Shown piece after piece: positions 48,637 through 57,627 of a stretch of 64,000 nucleotides of DNA. Both the position numbers and the translations under genes were made by a program. Under the pieces are notes generated by a model. It was not told where the DNA came from. It saw nothing but the letters and a program-made list of their open reading frames with translations, and ran no database searches. This stretch comes from Burkholderia mayonis (GTDB taxonomy: Bacteria > Pseudomonadota > Gammaproteobacteria > Burkholderiales > Burkholderiaceae): NCBI RefSeq assembly GCF_001523745.2, contig NZ_CP013386.1, forward strand, positions 3,658,001-3,722,000, given 5' to 3'. Position 1 is the stretch's first letter. Each line of letters opens with the position of its first letter.

Positions 48637-49668
48637 TCATACGGGCCACAACGGCCCTTCCTGCATCGCGCCGATCTGCTCGCGCAATTCGAGCACGCGC
48701 GCCTCCCAATAGCGATGCGTGTTGAACCACGGAAACGCGGCCGGAAACGCGGGATCGTTCCAGCGGCGCGCGAGCCACGCCGCGTAATGAATGAGCCGCA
48801 ACGTGCGCAGCGCCTCGATCAGATGCAGCTCACGCGGATCGAATTCGCAAAAGTCCTCGTAGCCGGCGAGCAAATCGGCGAGCGCGCGCATCGCGTCCGG
48901 CCGGTCGCCCGGCAGCAGCAGCCACAAGTCCTGCACGGCGGGCGCCATCCGGCTGTCGTCGAAGTCGACGAAGTGCGGGCCCGCGTCGGTCCATAGCACG
49001 TTGCTCGGATGGCAATCGCCGTGCGCGCGCAGCATCCGCACGTCGCCCGCGCGTTCGTATGCTTGCGCGACGCCTTCCAGTGCGAGCGTCACCGCCGCTT
49101 CATAAGCAGGCCGAACGTCGTTCGGCACGAAGTCGTGCGACAGCAGGAAATCGCGCGGCTCGTAGCCGAACGTATCGATATCGAGTGTCGGCCGTGCGAC
49201 GTACGGCTTCGTCGCGCCGACTGCGTGAATGCGACCGATGAAACGGCCCAGCCACTCGAGCGTATCGCAACGATCGAGCTCGGGCGCGCGACCGCCGCGC
49301 CGCTCGAAGATCGCAAAGCGGAAGCCTTCGAATTCGTGCAGCGTACGGCCGTCGAACGCGAGCGCCGGTACGGCCGGAATCTCGCGCGCCACCAGTTCGG
49401 CGACGAACGCATGCTCTTCGAGGATCGCGTCGTTCGGCCAGCGATGCGGACGATAGAACTTCGCGACGATCGGCGGCCCGTCTTCGATGCCCGCCTGATA
49501 GACGCGGTTTTCGTAGCTGTTGAGCGCGAGCAGGCGCCCGTCGGTGCGCGAACCGGCGGGGATCAGCACGCTGTCGAGCGCGTCGAGCACGCGCTCCGGC
49601 GTGAGACCTGCAAAAGGCAAGCCGGCGTTGTCGCCGGCTGCGGTGGATTCGGAAGTGGCGTCGGTCAT
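48637..49668 (-). CDS. srkA: Stress response kinase A-like Ser/Thr protein kinase
   Basis: A 343-residue SrkA/YihE-family kinase of the APH-like fold. LNSYENRVYQAGIEDGPPIV and AKFYRPHRWPNDAILEEH start the kinase domain, the catalytic loop is LRAHGDCHPSNVLW, and the metal-binding motif is FVDFDDSRMAP, followed by QDLWLLLPG. In E. coli SrkA counters stress-induced death. ATG at 49668 was chosen, with a slightly earlier one at 49677; there is no strong SD for either. Confidence 0.9.
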   Translation of the reverse strand: MTDATSESTAAGDNAGLPFAGLTPERVLDALDSVLIPAGSRTDGRLLALNSYENRVYQAGIEDGPPIVAKFYRPHRWPNDAILEEHAFVAELVAREIPAVPALAFDGRTLHEFEGFRFAIFERRGGRAPELDRCDTLEWLGRFIGRIHAVGATKPYVARPTLDIDTFGYEPRDFLLSHDFVPNDVRPAYEAAVTLALEGVAQAYERAGDVRMLRAHGDCHPSNVLWTDAGPHFVDFDDSRMAPAVQDLWLLLPGDRPDAMRALADLLAGYEDFCEFDPRELHLIEALRTLRLIHYAAWLARRWNDPAFPAAFPWFNTHRYWEARVLELREQIGAMQEGPLWPV

Positions 49669-49708
49669 GCCCCGCATTGTGCCGCGCGCGAGGCCGAAAG
49701 ACGAGCGG

Positions 49709-49921
49709 TCAGTGCAGCGCCGCGCCCGCGGGAAGCACGGATTCGCCGGTGTCGATCAGATCCTCGAGAAAGAATGGCTCGGTATTGAGCTCCTTGGATT
49801 CGCCCGGCACGCCCGCGTACCAGGTCACCATCGCCATGTCCCCGAGAATGCGCTGGACGATGCCGCGCGCGCCTTTCGGCACGGCGATGTGGGTGGTGCA
49901 GACAATCGAACCGACATGCAT
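49709..49921 (-). CDS. Small conserved-looking hypothetical protein, SH3-like pattern
   Basis: A 70-residue protein starting MHVGSIVCTTHIAVPKGARG. The beginning GSIVCTT, VPKGARGIVQRIL and MAMVTWY resembles small beta-barrel (SH3/KOW-like) domains, with alternating hydrophobic strands. No signal or membrane segment. Balanced composition, unlike the arginine-rich shadow frames nearby, supports a real gene. Function unknown. It lies 40 bases upstream of srkA on the same strand. Confidence 0.7.
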   Translation of the reverse strand: MHVGSIVCTTHIAVPKGARGIVQRILGDMAMVTWYAGVPGESKELNTEPFFLEDLIDTGESVLPAGAALH

Positions 49922-50267
49922 GATGTTTCCCCGCTTTCAAAGCCGGCCGCGTGCTGCCCGGCCGGAAATACCCGAATTGCGCATCCATGCGGCGACGGTT
50001 GCGCGTATCCCATTGTTCACCGTTCATGGAATCGCGAAAACGCGAGCTGACGACAAAGGTGCCGCCAATTCGCAGGATGCGTCGATTCCGCCGCCGCGAC
50101 GCCGCCATTATTACGGCAGCGCGTCGCTCCATCATACCCTGACGCGCGCGACCGCCATTCAGCGATTCATTCTGAAATGCGGCCAAAAGCCAACGCCTCA
50201 TCCGACGAAACGACGCCGAACGAACAACCGGCGTATCGTTTAGGTTTGCTTCGCTTGGAGAATCAGC
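49922..50267. other. Intergenic region between divergent genes
   Basis: About 345 bases between the small hypothetical (minus) and the MFS transporter (plus). It is less GC-rich near 50220-50260 and contains the transporter's TTGGAG ribosome binding site. No RNA gene or repeat was seen. Confidence 0.4.
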
Positions 50268-51557
50268 GTGACTGTATCATCCGGCGCGCCGCGGCCCGCC
50301 GCCCGCGCGCGTCAGGACGACGCATCGGCCGTCGAGCGCGCGCCGTCCGCTTCGTCCGCTTCGTATCTCGAACGCGGCTCGCGCAGCTACTGGCACGCGA
50401 GCCTCGCGCTGCTGTTCGCCGGCTACGCGACGTTTTCGCTGCTCTACTACGTGCAGCCGCTCTTGCCCGAGTTCTCGAACACGTTCGGCGTGAGCCCCGC
50501 GCAGAGCAGTCTCGCGCTATCGTTCGCGACCGCCGCGCTCGCCGCCGCGGTCTTCGTCGCAGGCTTCATCTCCGAAGCGCTGAGCCGTCACAAGCTGATG
50601 ACGGCATCGCTCACCGCATCGTCGCTCCTCACGCTCGCCGCCGCGTTCGCGCCGCATTGGCATCAGTTGCTGATCCTGCGCGCGCTGACGGGACTCGCGC
50701 TCGGCGGCGTGCCCGCGGTCGCGATGGCGTATCTCGCGGAAGAAGTGCATCCGGACGGGCTCGGACTCGCGATGGGTCTCTACGTCGGCGGCACCGCGAT
50801 CGGCGGGATGGCGGGGCGCGTGATCACCGGCATTCTCACCGAGCTGTTCTCGTGGCGCATCGCAGTCGGCGTGATCGGCCTGCTCGGTCTCGCATCGATG
50901 CTCGCGTTTCGCACGCTGCTGCCGCCGTCGCGGCACTTCACGCCGCGCCGCGGCCTCAACCTCGCGCATCATCGCGCGTCGCTCGCCCACCATCTCGGCA
51001 AGCGGCGCGAGCTGCCCGTGCTGTTTCTGATGGCGTTCGTGCTGATGGGCAGCTTCGTCACGCTCTACAACTACATCGGCTATCGGCTGCTCGCGCCGCC
51101 GTATTCGATGGGCCAGGCGACGATCAGCGCGATCTTCGTCGTCTATCTGACGGGCGTCATCGCGTCGCCGCTGTCGGGGCGACTCGCCGATACGCTCGGC
51201 CGCGGCCGCGTGCTGATCGCAAGCCTCGTCGTGATGCTCGCGGGCGTCGCGCTGACGCTGCTCCATCCCGTCGCCGCGATCGCCGCGGGCATCGCATGCG
51301 TGACGTTCGGTTTCTTCGCGGGTCACGCGGTCGCGAGCGGCTGGGTCGGCCGGCTCGCGCAGCACGGCAAGGGCCAGGCCGCGGCGCTCTATCTGCTCGC
51401 GTATTACATCGGCTCGAGCGTCGTCGGCTCGTTCGGCGGACGCTTCTGGAGCACGCTCGGCTGGCCGGGCGTCGCGATGCTCGTCGGCGCATTGCTCGTG
51501 CTGGGTGTCGTCGCGGCGACTTGGCTGCACGCGCGCGAACGCGTCGGCGCCGCTTGA
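50268..51557 (+). CDS. MFS transporter (YnfM/AraJ-like drug or metabolite exporter)
   Basis: A 429-residue major facilitator with 12 hydrophobic segments after a 35-residue polar N-terminus. The loop 2-3 region is FISEALSRHKLMTASLTASS and the segment 4 motif is LRALTGLALGGVPAVAMAYL; a second-half GRLADTLGRGRVL loop is present. GTG start at 50268 with TTGGAG seven bases upstream. Substrate not deducible. Confidence 0.9.
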   Translation: MTVSSGAPRPAARARQDDASAVERAPSASSASYLERGSRSYWHASLALLFAGYATFSLLYYVQPLLPEFSNTFGVSPAQSSLALSFATAALAAAVFVAGFISEALSRHKLMTASLTASSLLTLAAAFAPHWHQLLILRALTGLALGGVPAVAMAYLAEEVHPDGLGLAMGLYVGGTAIGGMAGRVITGILTELFSWRIAVGVIGLLGLASMLAFRTLLPPSRHFTPRRGLNLAHHRASLAHHLGKRRELPVLFLMAFVLMGSFVTLYNYIGYRLLAPPYSMGQATISAIFVVYLTGVIASPLSGRLADTLGRGRVLIASLVVMLAGVALTLLHPVAAIAAGIACVTFGFFAGHAVASGWVGRLAQHGKGQAAALYLLAYYIGSSVVGSFGGRFWSTLGWPGVAMLVGALLVLGVVAATWLHARERVGAA

Positions 51558-51901
51558 CGGCATGACGCCGCCGAAGCGATTGCCAAGCGACGCATCGATG
51601 CGTTACCTTTGACGCTCTCGCATTCCATTCGCACTCGTCGCGATGAAACCCTCGTTGCCCGCCCGCGCCGTATCGAAGCCGTCAATCGCACGGCTGCCGC
51701 GCGCGTGCGCGCATCGTCCGCCTGCCGCTTCGCCGCCCGTCGGCGCGCCGCCTCCTCCGGCGGCGCTGCTCGGTTGACCGCCGCGCAACTTCTCTCACTC
51801 TCCGTTCGCCGCTGACCGAACCGTTCCGCGCGCTCGTGCGCGGCGTATTCGCGTGCGCGTGCATTCGGAGCGTTCCGATCCGATCGACAGGTGGATTTCA
51901 G
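51558..51901. other. Intergenic region before the EamA transporter
   Basis: About 345 bases with no supported gene. A 44-codon frame from an ATG at 51642 lacks a ribosome binding site and is proline/alanine-rich, so I left it out. No repeat or terminator recognised. Confidence 0.4.
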
Positions 51902-52765
51902 ATGGCTTCAGTCAAACCCGCGCTCGCCGCGCATGGCGCGACGTCGCTCTTCGTGCTGCTGTGGAGCAGCGGAGCGATCTTCGCCGAACTCGGCCTGCGG
52001 CATGCGTCCGCATTCGCTTTCCTGATCGCGCGCTTCGCGCTCGCATCGCTCGTGCTGCTCGTGCTGTCGCTCGCGCGACGCCGCTGGCTGCCGCCGCCCG
52101 GCGCGCGCCGCACGACGGTCGCGACCGGGTTGCTGCTCACAGGCGGCTACTCGATCCTGTATCTGCTCGCGCTCGAGCACGGGCTCGCGCCCGGCATCCT
52201 CGCGACGATCCTCGGCATGCAGCCGATCCTCACGCTCGTCATGCTCGAACGCCGCGCATCGGGCGCGCGGCTCGCGGGACTCGCGCTCGCGCTGATCGGC
52301 TTGAGCCTCGTCGTCTACCGCAGCATCGCGGGCGGCGACGCGCCGGTGTCGGGCGCCGCGTGCGCACTCGGCGCATTGCTCGCGATCACGACAGGCGCGC
52401 TGCTGCAAAAACGCGTGTGCGCGGCGCCGATCGACGTGCTGCCGCTGCAGAACGCACTCGGCCTCGGACTGTGCATGCTGGTCGCACCGTTCGAGCCGAT
52501 CTCGTTCGAAGCGAGCTGGTCGTTCGTGCTGCCGCTCGCGTGGCTCGGCATCGTGATCTCGGTGTTCGCGCAGTTGCTGTTCTATCGGCTGATGCGGCAA
52601 GGCGACCTCGTCGACGTGACGAGCCTTTTCTATCTCGTCCCGGTCGTCACGGCGCTCATGGATGCGGCGTGGCTCGGCAATCGTCTCGCGCCGCTCGAGA
52701 TCGCCGGCATGATCGCGATTCTCGCGGGGCTCGCGCTCGTGTTCCGACACACCGCGCGCACATGA
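51902..52765 (+). CDS. EamA/DMT family transporter
   Basis: A 287-residue drug/metabolite exporter with ten membrane segments in two EamA repeats. It begins SLFVLLWSSGAIFAELGLRH, the usual first helix with its charged residue, and the second repeat contains SLFYLVPVVTALMDAAWLG. ATG at 51902 follows CAGGTGG; the frame upstream is not coding. Followed by a long hairpin. Substrate unknown, though amino acid or metabolite efflux is typical. Confidence 0.9.
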   Translation: MASVKPALAAHGATSLFVLLWSSGAIFAELGLRHASAFAFLIARFALASLVLLVLSLARRRWLPPPGARRTTVATGLLLTGGYSILYLLALEHGLAPGILATILGMQPILTLVMLERRASGARLAGLALALIGLSLVVYRSIAGGDAPVSGAACALGALLAITTGALLQKRVCAAPIDVLPLQNALGLGLCMLVAPFEPISFEASWSFVLPLAWLGIVISVFAQLLFYRLMRQGDLVDVTSLFYLVPVVTALMDAAWLGNRLAPLEIAGMIAILAGLALVFRHTART

Positions 52766-52778
52766 CGGCTGCCTGAAG

Positions 52779-52814
52779 ACAAGGCGCCCGCACTGCAACA
52801 TGCGGGCGCCTTGT
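52779..52814 (+). terminator. Terminator-like hairpin after the EamA gene
   Basis: ACAAGGCGCCCGCA pairs perfectly with TGCGGGCGCCTTGT around an eight-base loop. The stem is long, but the T-run after it is short (TTGTTC), so efficiency is uncertain. Confidence 0.65.
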
Positions 52815-53014
52815 TCACCGCGCCGCAGCACGAGAAAGCAATTAGAAAGACGAAATGAAAGCGTTTCGCCGGATTGTTCGCAATAAACCCGGCAGTCCGC
52901 GAATTTTCGTCGCGCTACGAAGCTTCGGATAGCCCCAAACCGCCGGCCGTTACCTATACTCGAAACAACCGGCTGCCCCGCACGCGACCGGGCCAAGCAA
53001 GAAAGGAGACACGC

Positions 53015-53200
53015 ATGTCGACATACTTCACGATCGCCGACTTCATCCTGCTGATCCCGATGGCGCTCGCCGGCGCGCTGTTCCTCGGCGCGATCCCGTG
53101 CGCGACCGAATTCCGTCACAACGTGCTGCGCGTGCTCGGCGCGATGCTCGGCATGGCCGTCGCCGTGCTGCTGGTCGAAGGGCTCCCCGCGCTGATCTAG
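53015..53200 (+). CDS. Small two-helix membrane protein
   Basis: A 61-residue protein, MSTYFTIADFILLIPMALAG, with a second helix VLRVLGAMLGMAVAVLLVEG. A good AAAGGAG ribosome binding site lies seven bases before the ATG, and TATACT (52955-52960) could be its -10. It has no homologue I recognise. Strong SD and consistent membrane character support a real gene. Confidence 0.72.
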   Translation: MSTYFTIADFILLIPMALAGALFLGAIPCATEFRHNVLRVLGAMLGMAVAVLLVEGLPALI

Positions 53201-53287
53201 CCGCGACGCACGCGCCACGCACATCCGCCTGCGCCGCATTCGGCACGCGAAAGCGGGCGGCAGGCACGTCGTCAGGATGACTACCGA

Positions 53288-54331
53288 TCAGATCGCCTGA
53301 TCGGTGGACGGCTTTTCCCACAAGTTGATCCCACCTTCCGTCGCATAGCGATCGATCTCGGCGATCTCATCGTCGCTGAATGCGAGCTGCTGGAGCGCCG
53401 CCACGTTTTCGCGCACCTGCTCCGCGCGGCTCGCGCCGATCAGCGCCGACGTCACGCGCGGATCGCGCAGCACCCACGCGAGCGCCATCTGCGCGAGACT
53501 CTGGCCGCGCCGCTGCGCGATCTCGTTCAGCTTGCGCACGTGTTCGAGGTTCTGCGCGCTCAGGTGACCGTCCTTCAATGATCCGCCGCCCGGCTTGTTG
53601 ATGCGCGCATCGGCTGGCACGCCGTTCAGGTACTTCGACGTCAAGAGCCCCTGCGCGAGCGGCGTGAACGCGATGCAGCCGGAACCCGTCCCGTCGAGCG
53701 CATCGAGCAGCTCGCGCTCGATCCAGCGATTGAGCAAGTTGTACGCGGGCTGGTGAATCAGGAGCGGCACCTTGTATTCGGCGAGCAGTTTCGCGATCTC
53801 GCGCGTCTTCGCCGCCGAATACGACGAGATCCCGATGTAGAGCGCCTTGCCCTGCTGGACGGCCGTCGCGAGCGCACTCGCGGTTTCCTCGAGCGGCGTG
53901 TGCGCGTCGAAGCGGTGCGAGTAGAAGATGTCGACGTAGTCGAGCCCCATCCGTTGCAGGCTCTGATCGAGGCTCGCGAGCACGTACTTGCGCGAGCCGC
54001 CGCCGCTGCCGTACGGACCGGGCCACATGTCCCAGCCGGCCTTCGTCGAAATCAGGAGTTCGTCGCGATACGGCTTGAAGTCCTCGCGCAGCAGCCGGCC
54101 GAAGTTCGTTTCGGCGCTGCCGTACGGCGGCCCGTAGTTGTTCGCGAGATCGAAATGGGTGATGCCGAGGTCGAATGCGGTGCGCAGGATCTCGCGCTGC
54201 GTCGAGATCGGCGTCGTGTCGCCGAAGTTGTGCCACAAGCCGAGCGAAAGCGCCGGCAGTTTGAGCCCGGATGTGCCGCATACGCGATACTGCATATCCG
54301 CATAGCGTTCGGAAGCTGCTTCGTAGGCCAT
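53288..54331 (-). CDS. Aldo/keto reductase (L-glyceraldehyde 3-phosphate reductase-like)
   Basis: A 347-residue NADPH-dependent aldo/keto reductase of the YghZ/MgrA type (AKR14-like). The family starts MQYRVCGTSGLKLPALSLGL; catalytic residues fit FDLANNYGPPYGSAE (Asp, Tyr), TKAGWDMWPGPYGSGG (Lys) and FYSHRFDAHTP (His). C-terminal SALIGASRAEQV binds the cofactor. In E. coli the homologue reduces L-glyceraldehyde 3-phosphate and methylglyoxal. The ATG at 54331 is the family start region; upstream codons are not homologous. Confidence 0.9.
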   Translation of the reverse strand: MAYEAASERYADMQYRVCGTSGLKLPALSLGLWHNFGDTTPISTQREILRTAFDLGITHFDLANNYGPPYGSAETNFGRLLREDFKPYRDELLISTKAGWDMWPGPYGSGGGSRKYVLASLDQSLQRMGLDYVDIFYSHRFDAHTPLEETASALATAVQQGKALYIGISSYSAAKTREIAKLLAEYKVPLLIHQPAYNLLNRWIERELLDALDGTGSGCIAFTPLAQGLLTSKYLNGVPADARINKPGGGSLKDGHLSAQNLEHVRKLNEIAQRRGQSLAQMALAWVLRDPRVTSALIGASRAEQVRENVAALQQLAFSDDEIAEIDRYATEGGINLWEKPSTDQAI

Positions 54332-54506
54332 CTGAATTCCCGTCAGGACGTTGAGCGAGGCCGGACGCGATCCGGCCGGACGAACCTCAGCCGGCCATGT
54401 TAGCCAACGATCGCGAATCGTGCAGCAATGCACTGCCGCGATGGACGTGACGGCGGCGCTCCCCTACACTGCGGCGTCTTCATCATCCGTTTCAGCGAGG
54501 ATTTTC

Positions 54507-54713
54507 ATGACTCGAGCGATTTCCGTTGCGCTCATCGTCGGCGGCGTCGTGCTGCTGTATTTCGGCGGCCAGTCGTTTCATTCGATCAACGACGGCATCG
54601 CGCGCTTCTTCACCGGCTCGCCTTCGACGAAGACGACCATGCTGATCGCGGGCGGCGTGGTCGCGACGCTCGTCGGGCTGATCGGCCTGTCGATGCCGAG
54701 CGGCAAGCGCTGA
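54507..54713 (+). CDS. DUF3185-type small membrane protein
   Basis: A 68-residue protein with two hydrophobic helices: ISVALIVGGVVLLYFGGQSF and TMLIAGGVVATLVGLIGLSM, joined by a polar loop (NDGIARFFTGSPSTK). This matches the small inner-membrane DUF3185 family of unknown function. AGCGAGG precedes the ATG. A hairpin lies about 40 bases downstream. Confidence 0.82.
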   Translation: MTRAISVALIVGGVVLLYFGGQSFHSINDGIARFFTGSPSTKTTMLIAGGVVATLVGLIGLSMPSGKR

Positions 54714-54745
54714 CGCGCTCGTGCTTTCGGCATTGCCCCCAAGAC

Positions 54746-54776
54746 GAAAACGGGCGGCCCGCATGCGGGCCGCCCG
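54746..54776 (-). terminator. Strong hairpin between convergent genes, T-run on the minus strand
   Basis: CGGGCGGCCCGC and GCGGGCCGCCCG form a 12-bp perfect stem. A TTTT tract follows on the minus strand (GAAAA on plus), so it best serves the phyH-like gene, and may also end the DUF3185 transcript. Confidence 0.7.
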
Positions 54777-54910
54777 GTCGTTGTCCGATCATCAGTTGCT
54801 TGCACGCGATGCAAGGCCGTGCGCATCCGATTCCGCATGAAACGAACGCGCGGCACGCGACGCATCGCTAATCGCGAATCGCGCCGCCCCCCGCCGCCGC
54901 GAACGGCGAA

Positions 54911-55681
54911 CTAGAAGCGCACTTCCGGCTTCGACGCCGAGCGCGAGCCCGGAACCGGTCGATTGCTGTCGCCGTGGTACGTGAACACAAGCGAGAACTT
55001 CACCTGATCGGTGCGGTTCTGACCCGCCGAATGCAGCGTGTTGCAGTGGAAGAACACGACGTCGCCCGCGGCGAGTTCCGGACACACCGCCTGGTCGATC
55101 AACTGCCGGTTCGCCGGCACGTCGCTGCGGAAGAACTTCGCTTCGTCGAAGCTTTCCGGCCCGAATTCCGCGCCATGCGAGCCCGGCACGAGCCACAGCG
55201 CGCCATTCTCGTTTGTCTCCGCCCCGAGCGCGAGCCACACGGACACGAGGTCCGGACGCTCGAACGACCAGTAGCGCACATCGCGATGCCAGCCGGTCAG
55301 GCTGCCGTATGCCGGATGCTTCGTCATCATGCAGTTGTGATGCGCGCGCGACAGAACCGGCGTCTCGCCGAAATACATGCGCATCCACGCGGCGATCTCC
55401 GGCGCCGTCGCGCGCTCGGCGAACGCCTTGTCGCGCGCGTACGCGTCGAGCAGCCGCCGCACCGTATGGCCGCCCGGTGCGTGCCGCGATTCGGGCGCGC
55501 CCGGATAGCGCAAGTCGGCCTCGAATTCGAGCGGCTGCGCCGCTTCGCGCAATTGCCGCTCGGCAATCGCCTTCAATTGCGCGCACCGCTCGGGTGCGAC
55601 GAGCCCCGGAGCGACGACGAAGCCGCGCTCGCGCAGCGTCTGGACCTGCGTGTGAATCAACTCCGGGTGCAAGGAAGACAT
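54911..55681 (-). CDS. Phytanoyl-CoA dioxygenase (PhyH) family protein
   Basis: A 256-residue Fe(II)/2-oxoglutarate-dependent oxygenase-type protein. The metal-binding motif HxD is in GWHRDVRYW, and the distal His is in FFHCNTLHSAGQNRT; the 2-oxoglutarate-binding Arg could be the one in that segment. NGALWLVPGSHG is a family hallmark. ATG at 55681 (MSSLHPEL) is preferred over 55738. Substrates range from phytanoyl-CoA to ectoine and quorum-sensing molecules; none can be assigned here. Confidence 0.85.
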   Translation of the reverse strand: MSSLHPELIHTQVQTLRERGFVVAPGLVAPERCAQLKAIAERQLREAAQPLEFEADLRYPGAPESRHAPGGHTVRRLLDAYARDKAFAERATAPEIAAWMRMYFGETPVLSRAHHNCMMTKHPAYGSLTGWHRDVRYWSFERPDLVSVWLALGAETNENGALWLVPGSHGAEFGPESFDEAKFFRSDVPANRQLIDQAVCPELAAGDVVFFHCNTLHSAGQNRTDQVKFSLVFTYHGDSNRPVPGSRSASKPEVRF

Positions 55682-56049
55682 GGGATGTTCGGCATAATTT
55701 TTATCAACGATCGATTGTAAAGCGGACGTGCGCGACATGCTCGGCTACGATGCCGGCAAGCGAAAAACGGCGCACGATCGCAGCGGCGAATTTGATGTAA
55801 CGCAAAGGAACTGTCGGCCGCGCGCGCGCCACTAAGTTCGGCAGGTTCGCGCGCCACGCGCCTGCGCGCAAGGGTCAGCGCGACTTTTGGGCGTCACGAA
55901 TCGCCTGTAGTCTCGGCGCACCTGCTAGTTTTCGCGGGCAGCGGCGCACCGATGCTTTCGGTACGATGGGTTCGACCCGTGCCGCATAACGGCCGTTTTT
56001 ACATTCGCGCCCCGAAATGGGCGCAATCTACGAGCGAATTATTTTCGTC
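55682..56049. other. Intergenic region before a small hypothetical gene
   Basis: About 370 bases with mixed composition. TTTTTACATT around 55996 and TACGAT near 55962 resemble -10 elements. No RNA gene or repeat recognised. Confidence 0.35.
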
Positions 56050-56403
56050 ATGCCTTTCCGACTGACTTCCCGTCTTCACCGCACCCCGAAGAGCGCGCCG
56101 TCGGCGCCGCACCGGATCGTGCGCGCGTTGCGTCACCACAGCGCCCGAGCGAGCGTGCTCGCCGAGCGCGCTCGCCAGCACCAGCTGCGGCTCGACGGCC
56201 TGCGCGCGTGGCTGCACGCGGTCCTGTCGTTGATGAGTGCGCATGCGGCGGCACGCCGCACCGCGCTGCGCTCGCTGCTGCAAAAGCCGGCGTTGCGACT
56301 GCGCGCGCCGTCGCTGCATCGCGCGAGCGTCGTGCCGCCCCGGATCAACCGGCCGCGCCGTCTCGCAGCGAGCACCGGCTGGTTCGTGTTCGCCGCGCGC
56401 TGA
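56050..56403 (+). CDS. Hypothetical arginine/alanine-rich protein
   Basis: A 117-residue frame from the ATG at 56050 (MPFRLTSRLHRTPKSAPSAP), rich in Arg, Ala, Leu and His. There is no domain I know, no membrane segment and no clear ribosome binding site. Weak evidence: the AT-rich upstream region looks promoter-like, and the frame ends naturally before the terminator at 56500. It could equally be a composition artefact. Confidence 0.35.
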   Translation: MPFRLTSRLHRTPKSAPSAPHRIVRALRHHSARASVLAERARQHQLRLDGLRAWLHAVLSLMSAHAAARRTALRSLLQKPALRLRAPSLHRASVVPPRINRPRRLAASTGWFVFAAR

Positions 56404-56499
56404 ACGCGCGAAGCACGCGGCAATTCGCCGCGTCCTGCAAACCGCATGCCGCGACGAACGCAGGCAAGGCCGAAGCAGGACGCGAGCGAAGCCGAAATG

Positions 56500-56526
56500 A
56501 AAAAACCCCGGTCTCGACCGGGGTTT
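56500..56526 (-). terminator. Intrinsic terminator, probably the original metK terminator
   Basis: AAACCCCGGT and ACCGGGGTTT form a perfect stem with a four-base loop. On the minus strand the stem is followed by six T, so it serves minus-strand transcripts. The only such upstream gene is metK, now separated from it by the insertion sequence. Confidence 0.82.
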
Positions 56527-56547
56527 AATGAGATGGTCAGCCTGACC

Positions 56548-56585
56548 GAAACAGCCCGATCGGCTTACGCTGATCGGGCTGTTTC
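56548..56585 (+). terminator. Perfect 14-bp hairpin at the left end of the IS
   Basis: GAAACAGCCCGATC (56548-56561) pairs with GATCGGGCTGTTTC (56572-56585) around a ten-base loop. It lies between the left inverted repeat and the transposase gene. It resembles hairpins that block outside transcripts from entering a transposase gene; it could also have a role at the DNA or RNA level in recombination. Confidence 0.65.
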
Positions 56586-56601
56586 CTTATGGGAGATCGT
56601 C

Positions 56602-57627
56602 ATGGACACCATCTCGTTGATCGGAATCGATCTTGGCAAGCATTGCTTTCACCTGCACGCACAGTCCGCATCGGGCCGCATGGTGTTCCGCAAGAAGCTG
56701 ACGCGCAGCCAAATGTTCACGCTGCTTGCCAATGTGCCGAGTTGTACCGTGGTCATGGAAGCGTGTGCTGGGGCTCACTGGGTCGCCCGGCGCATCCAAG
56801 AACTCGGGCACCACGCGAAGTTGATCTCCCCGCAGTTCGTCAAACCTTTCGTGCAAGGCAACAAGAACGACTTCGCCGATGCACAGGCGATCTGCGAAGC
56901 GGCATCGCGCCCGAGCATGCGGTTCGTCAGTCCGCGCAACGAGGTGCAACAGACGATCTCGGCGCTGCATCGCGTACGTGAAGCGCTGGTGCGCGACCGT
57001 ACTGGCACTGTCAACCAGATTCATGCCTTTCTGCTGGAATTTGGGGTCAGCCTGCCCAAGGGGATGGCCGTCATTCGTCGGCTTCCAGCCGTGCTGGCCA
57101 CACACGCTCTGCCGCCGCGGCTAGTTGAATTGCTCGAGCGTCTGCAAGCGCATTTCAAGTACCTCGATGAACAGATCACGCAGATCGAAAGCGAGCTGAT
57201 ACGGCAGCTGCGGGAGGACGAACGCAGCCAACGCCTGTTGGAGATTCCCGGCATCGGTCCAATCACGGCCAGCGTGTTGGCAACTGAATTGGGCGACGCC
57301 CATCAGTTCGCTTGCGCTCGCCAGTTTGCGGCATCCATCGGGCTGGTTCCACGCCAATACAGTACCGGCGGCAAGGCAACGCTGCTGGGAATCAGCAAGC
57401 GCGGCGATAAGCATTTAAGGCGACTCCTGGTGCAGTGCGCGCGAGTTCTCATGCTGCACATCGAGCGGCGCACCGATCGCCTGGGCGCCTGGGTCCGCGA
57501 CCTGCTGGCCCGACGGCATTCCAACGTGGTGGCTTGTGCGTTGGCCAACAAATTGGCGAGGATCGCCTGGGCCATCCTCGCCAGCGGAACACACTACCAA
57601 GGTGGTCAGGTTGTGGCAGCAGCCTGA
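56602..57627 (+). CDS. IS110-family transposase (DEDD/Tnp20)
   Basis: A 341-residue recombinase. The N-terminal RuvC-like DEDD domain has Asp10 in LIGIDLGKH, Glu53 in VVMEACAGAHW and the Asp pair in KNDFADAQ (90 and 93). The C-terminal Transposase_20 domain contains EIPGIGPITASVLATELGD and GLVPRQYSTGGKATLLGISK, with the family serine in YSTGG. The start follows GGGAG at 56591-56595. Full length, no frameshift, so probably active. Its base use is visibly less GC-biased than neighbouring genes. Confidence 0.95.
   Translation: MDTISLIGIDLGKHCFHLHAQSASGRMVFRKKLTRSQMFTLLANVPSCTVVMEACAGAHWVARRIQELGHHAKLISPQFVKPFVQGNKNDFADAQAICEAASRPSMRFVSPRNEVQQTISALHRVREALVRDRTGTVNQIHAFLLEFGVSLPKGMAVIRRLPAVLATHALPPRLVELLERLQAHFKYLDEQITQIESELIRQLREDERSQRLLEIPGIGPITASVLATELGDAHQFACARQFAASIGLVPRQYSTGGKATLLGISKRGDKHLRRLLVQCARVLMLHIERRTDRLGAWVRDLLARRHSNVVACALANKLARIAWAILASGTHYQGGQVVAAA

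Noticed and set aside
51642..51776. A 44-codon frame before the EamA transporter
   Set aside because: No ribosome binding site, proline/alanine-rich, no recognisable feature.
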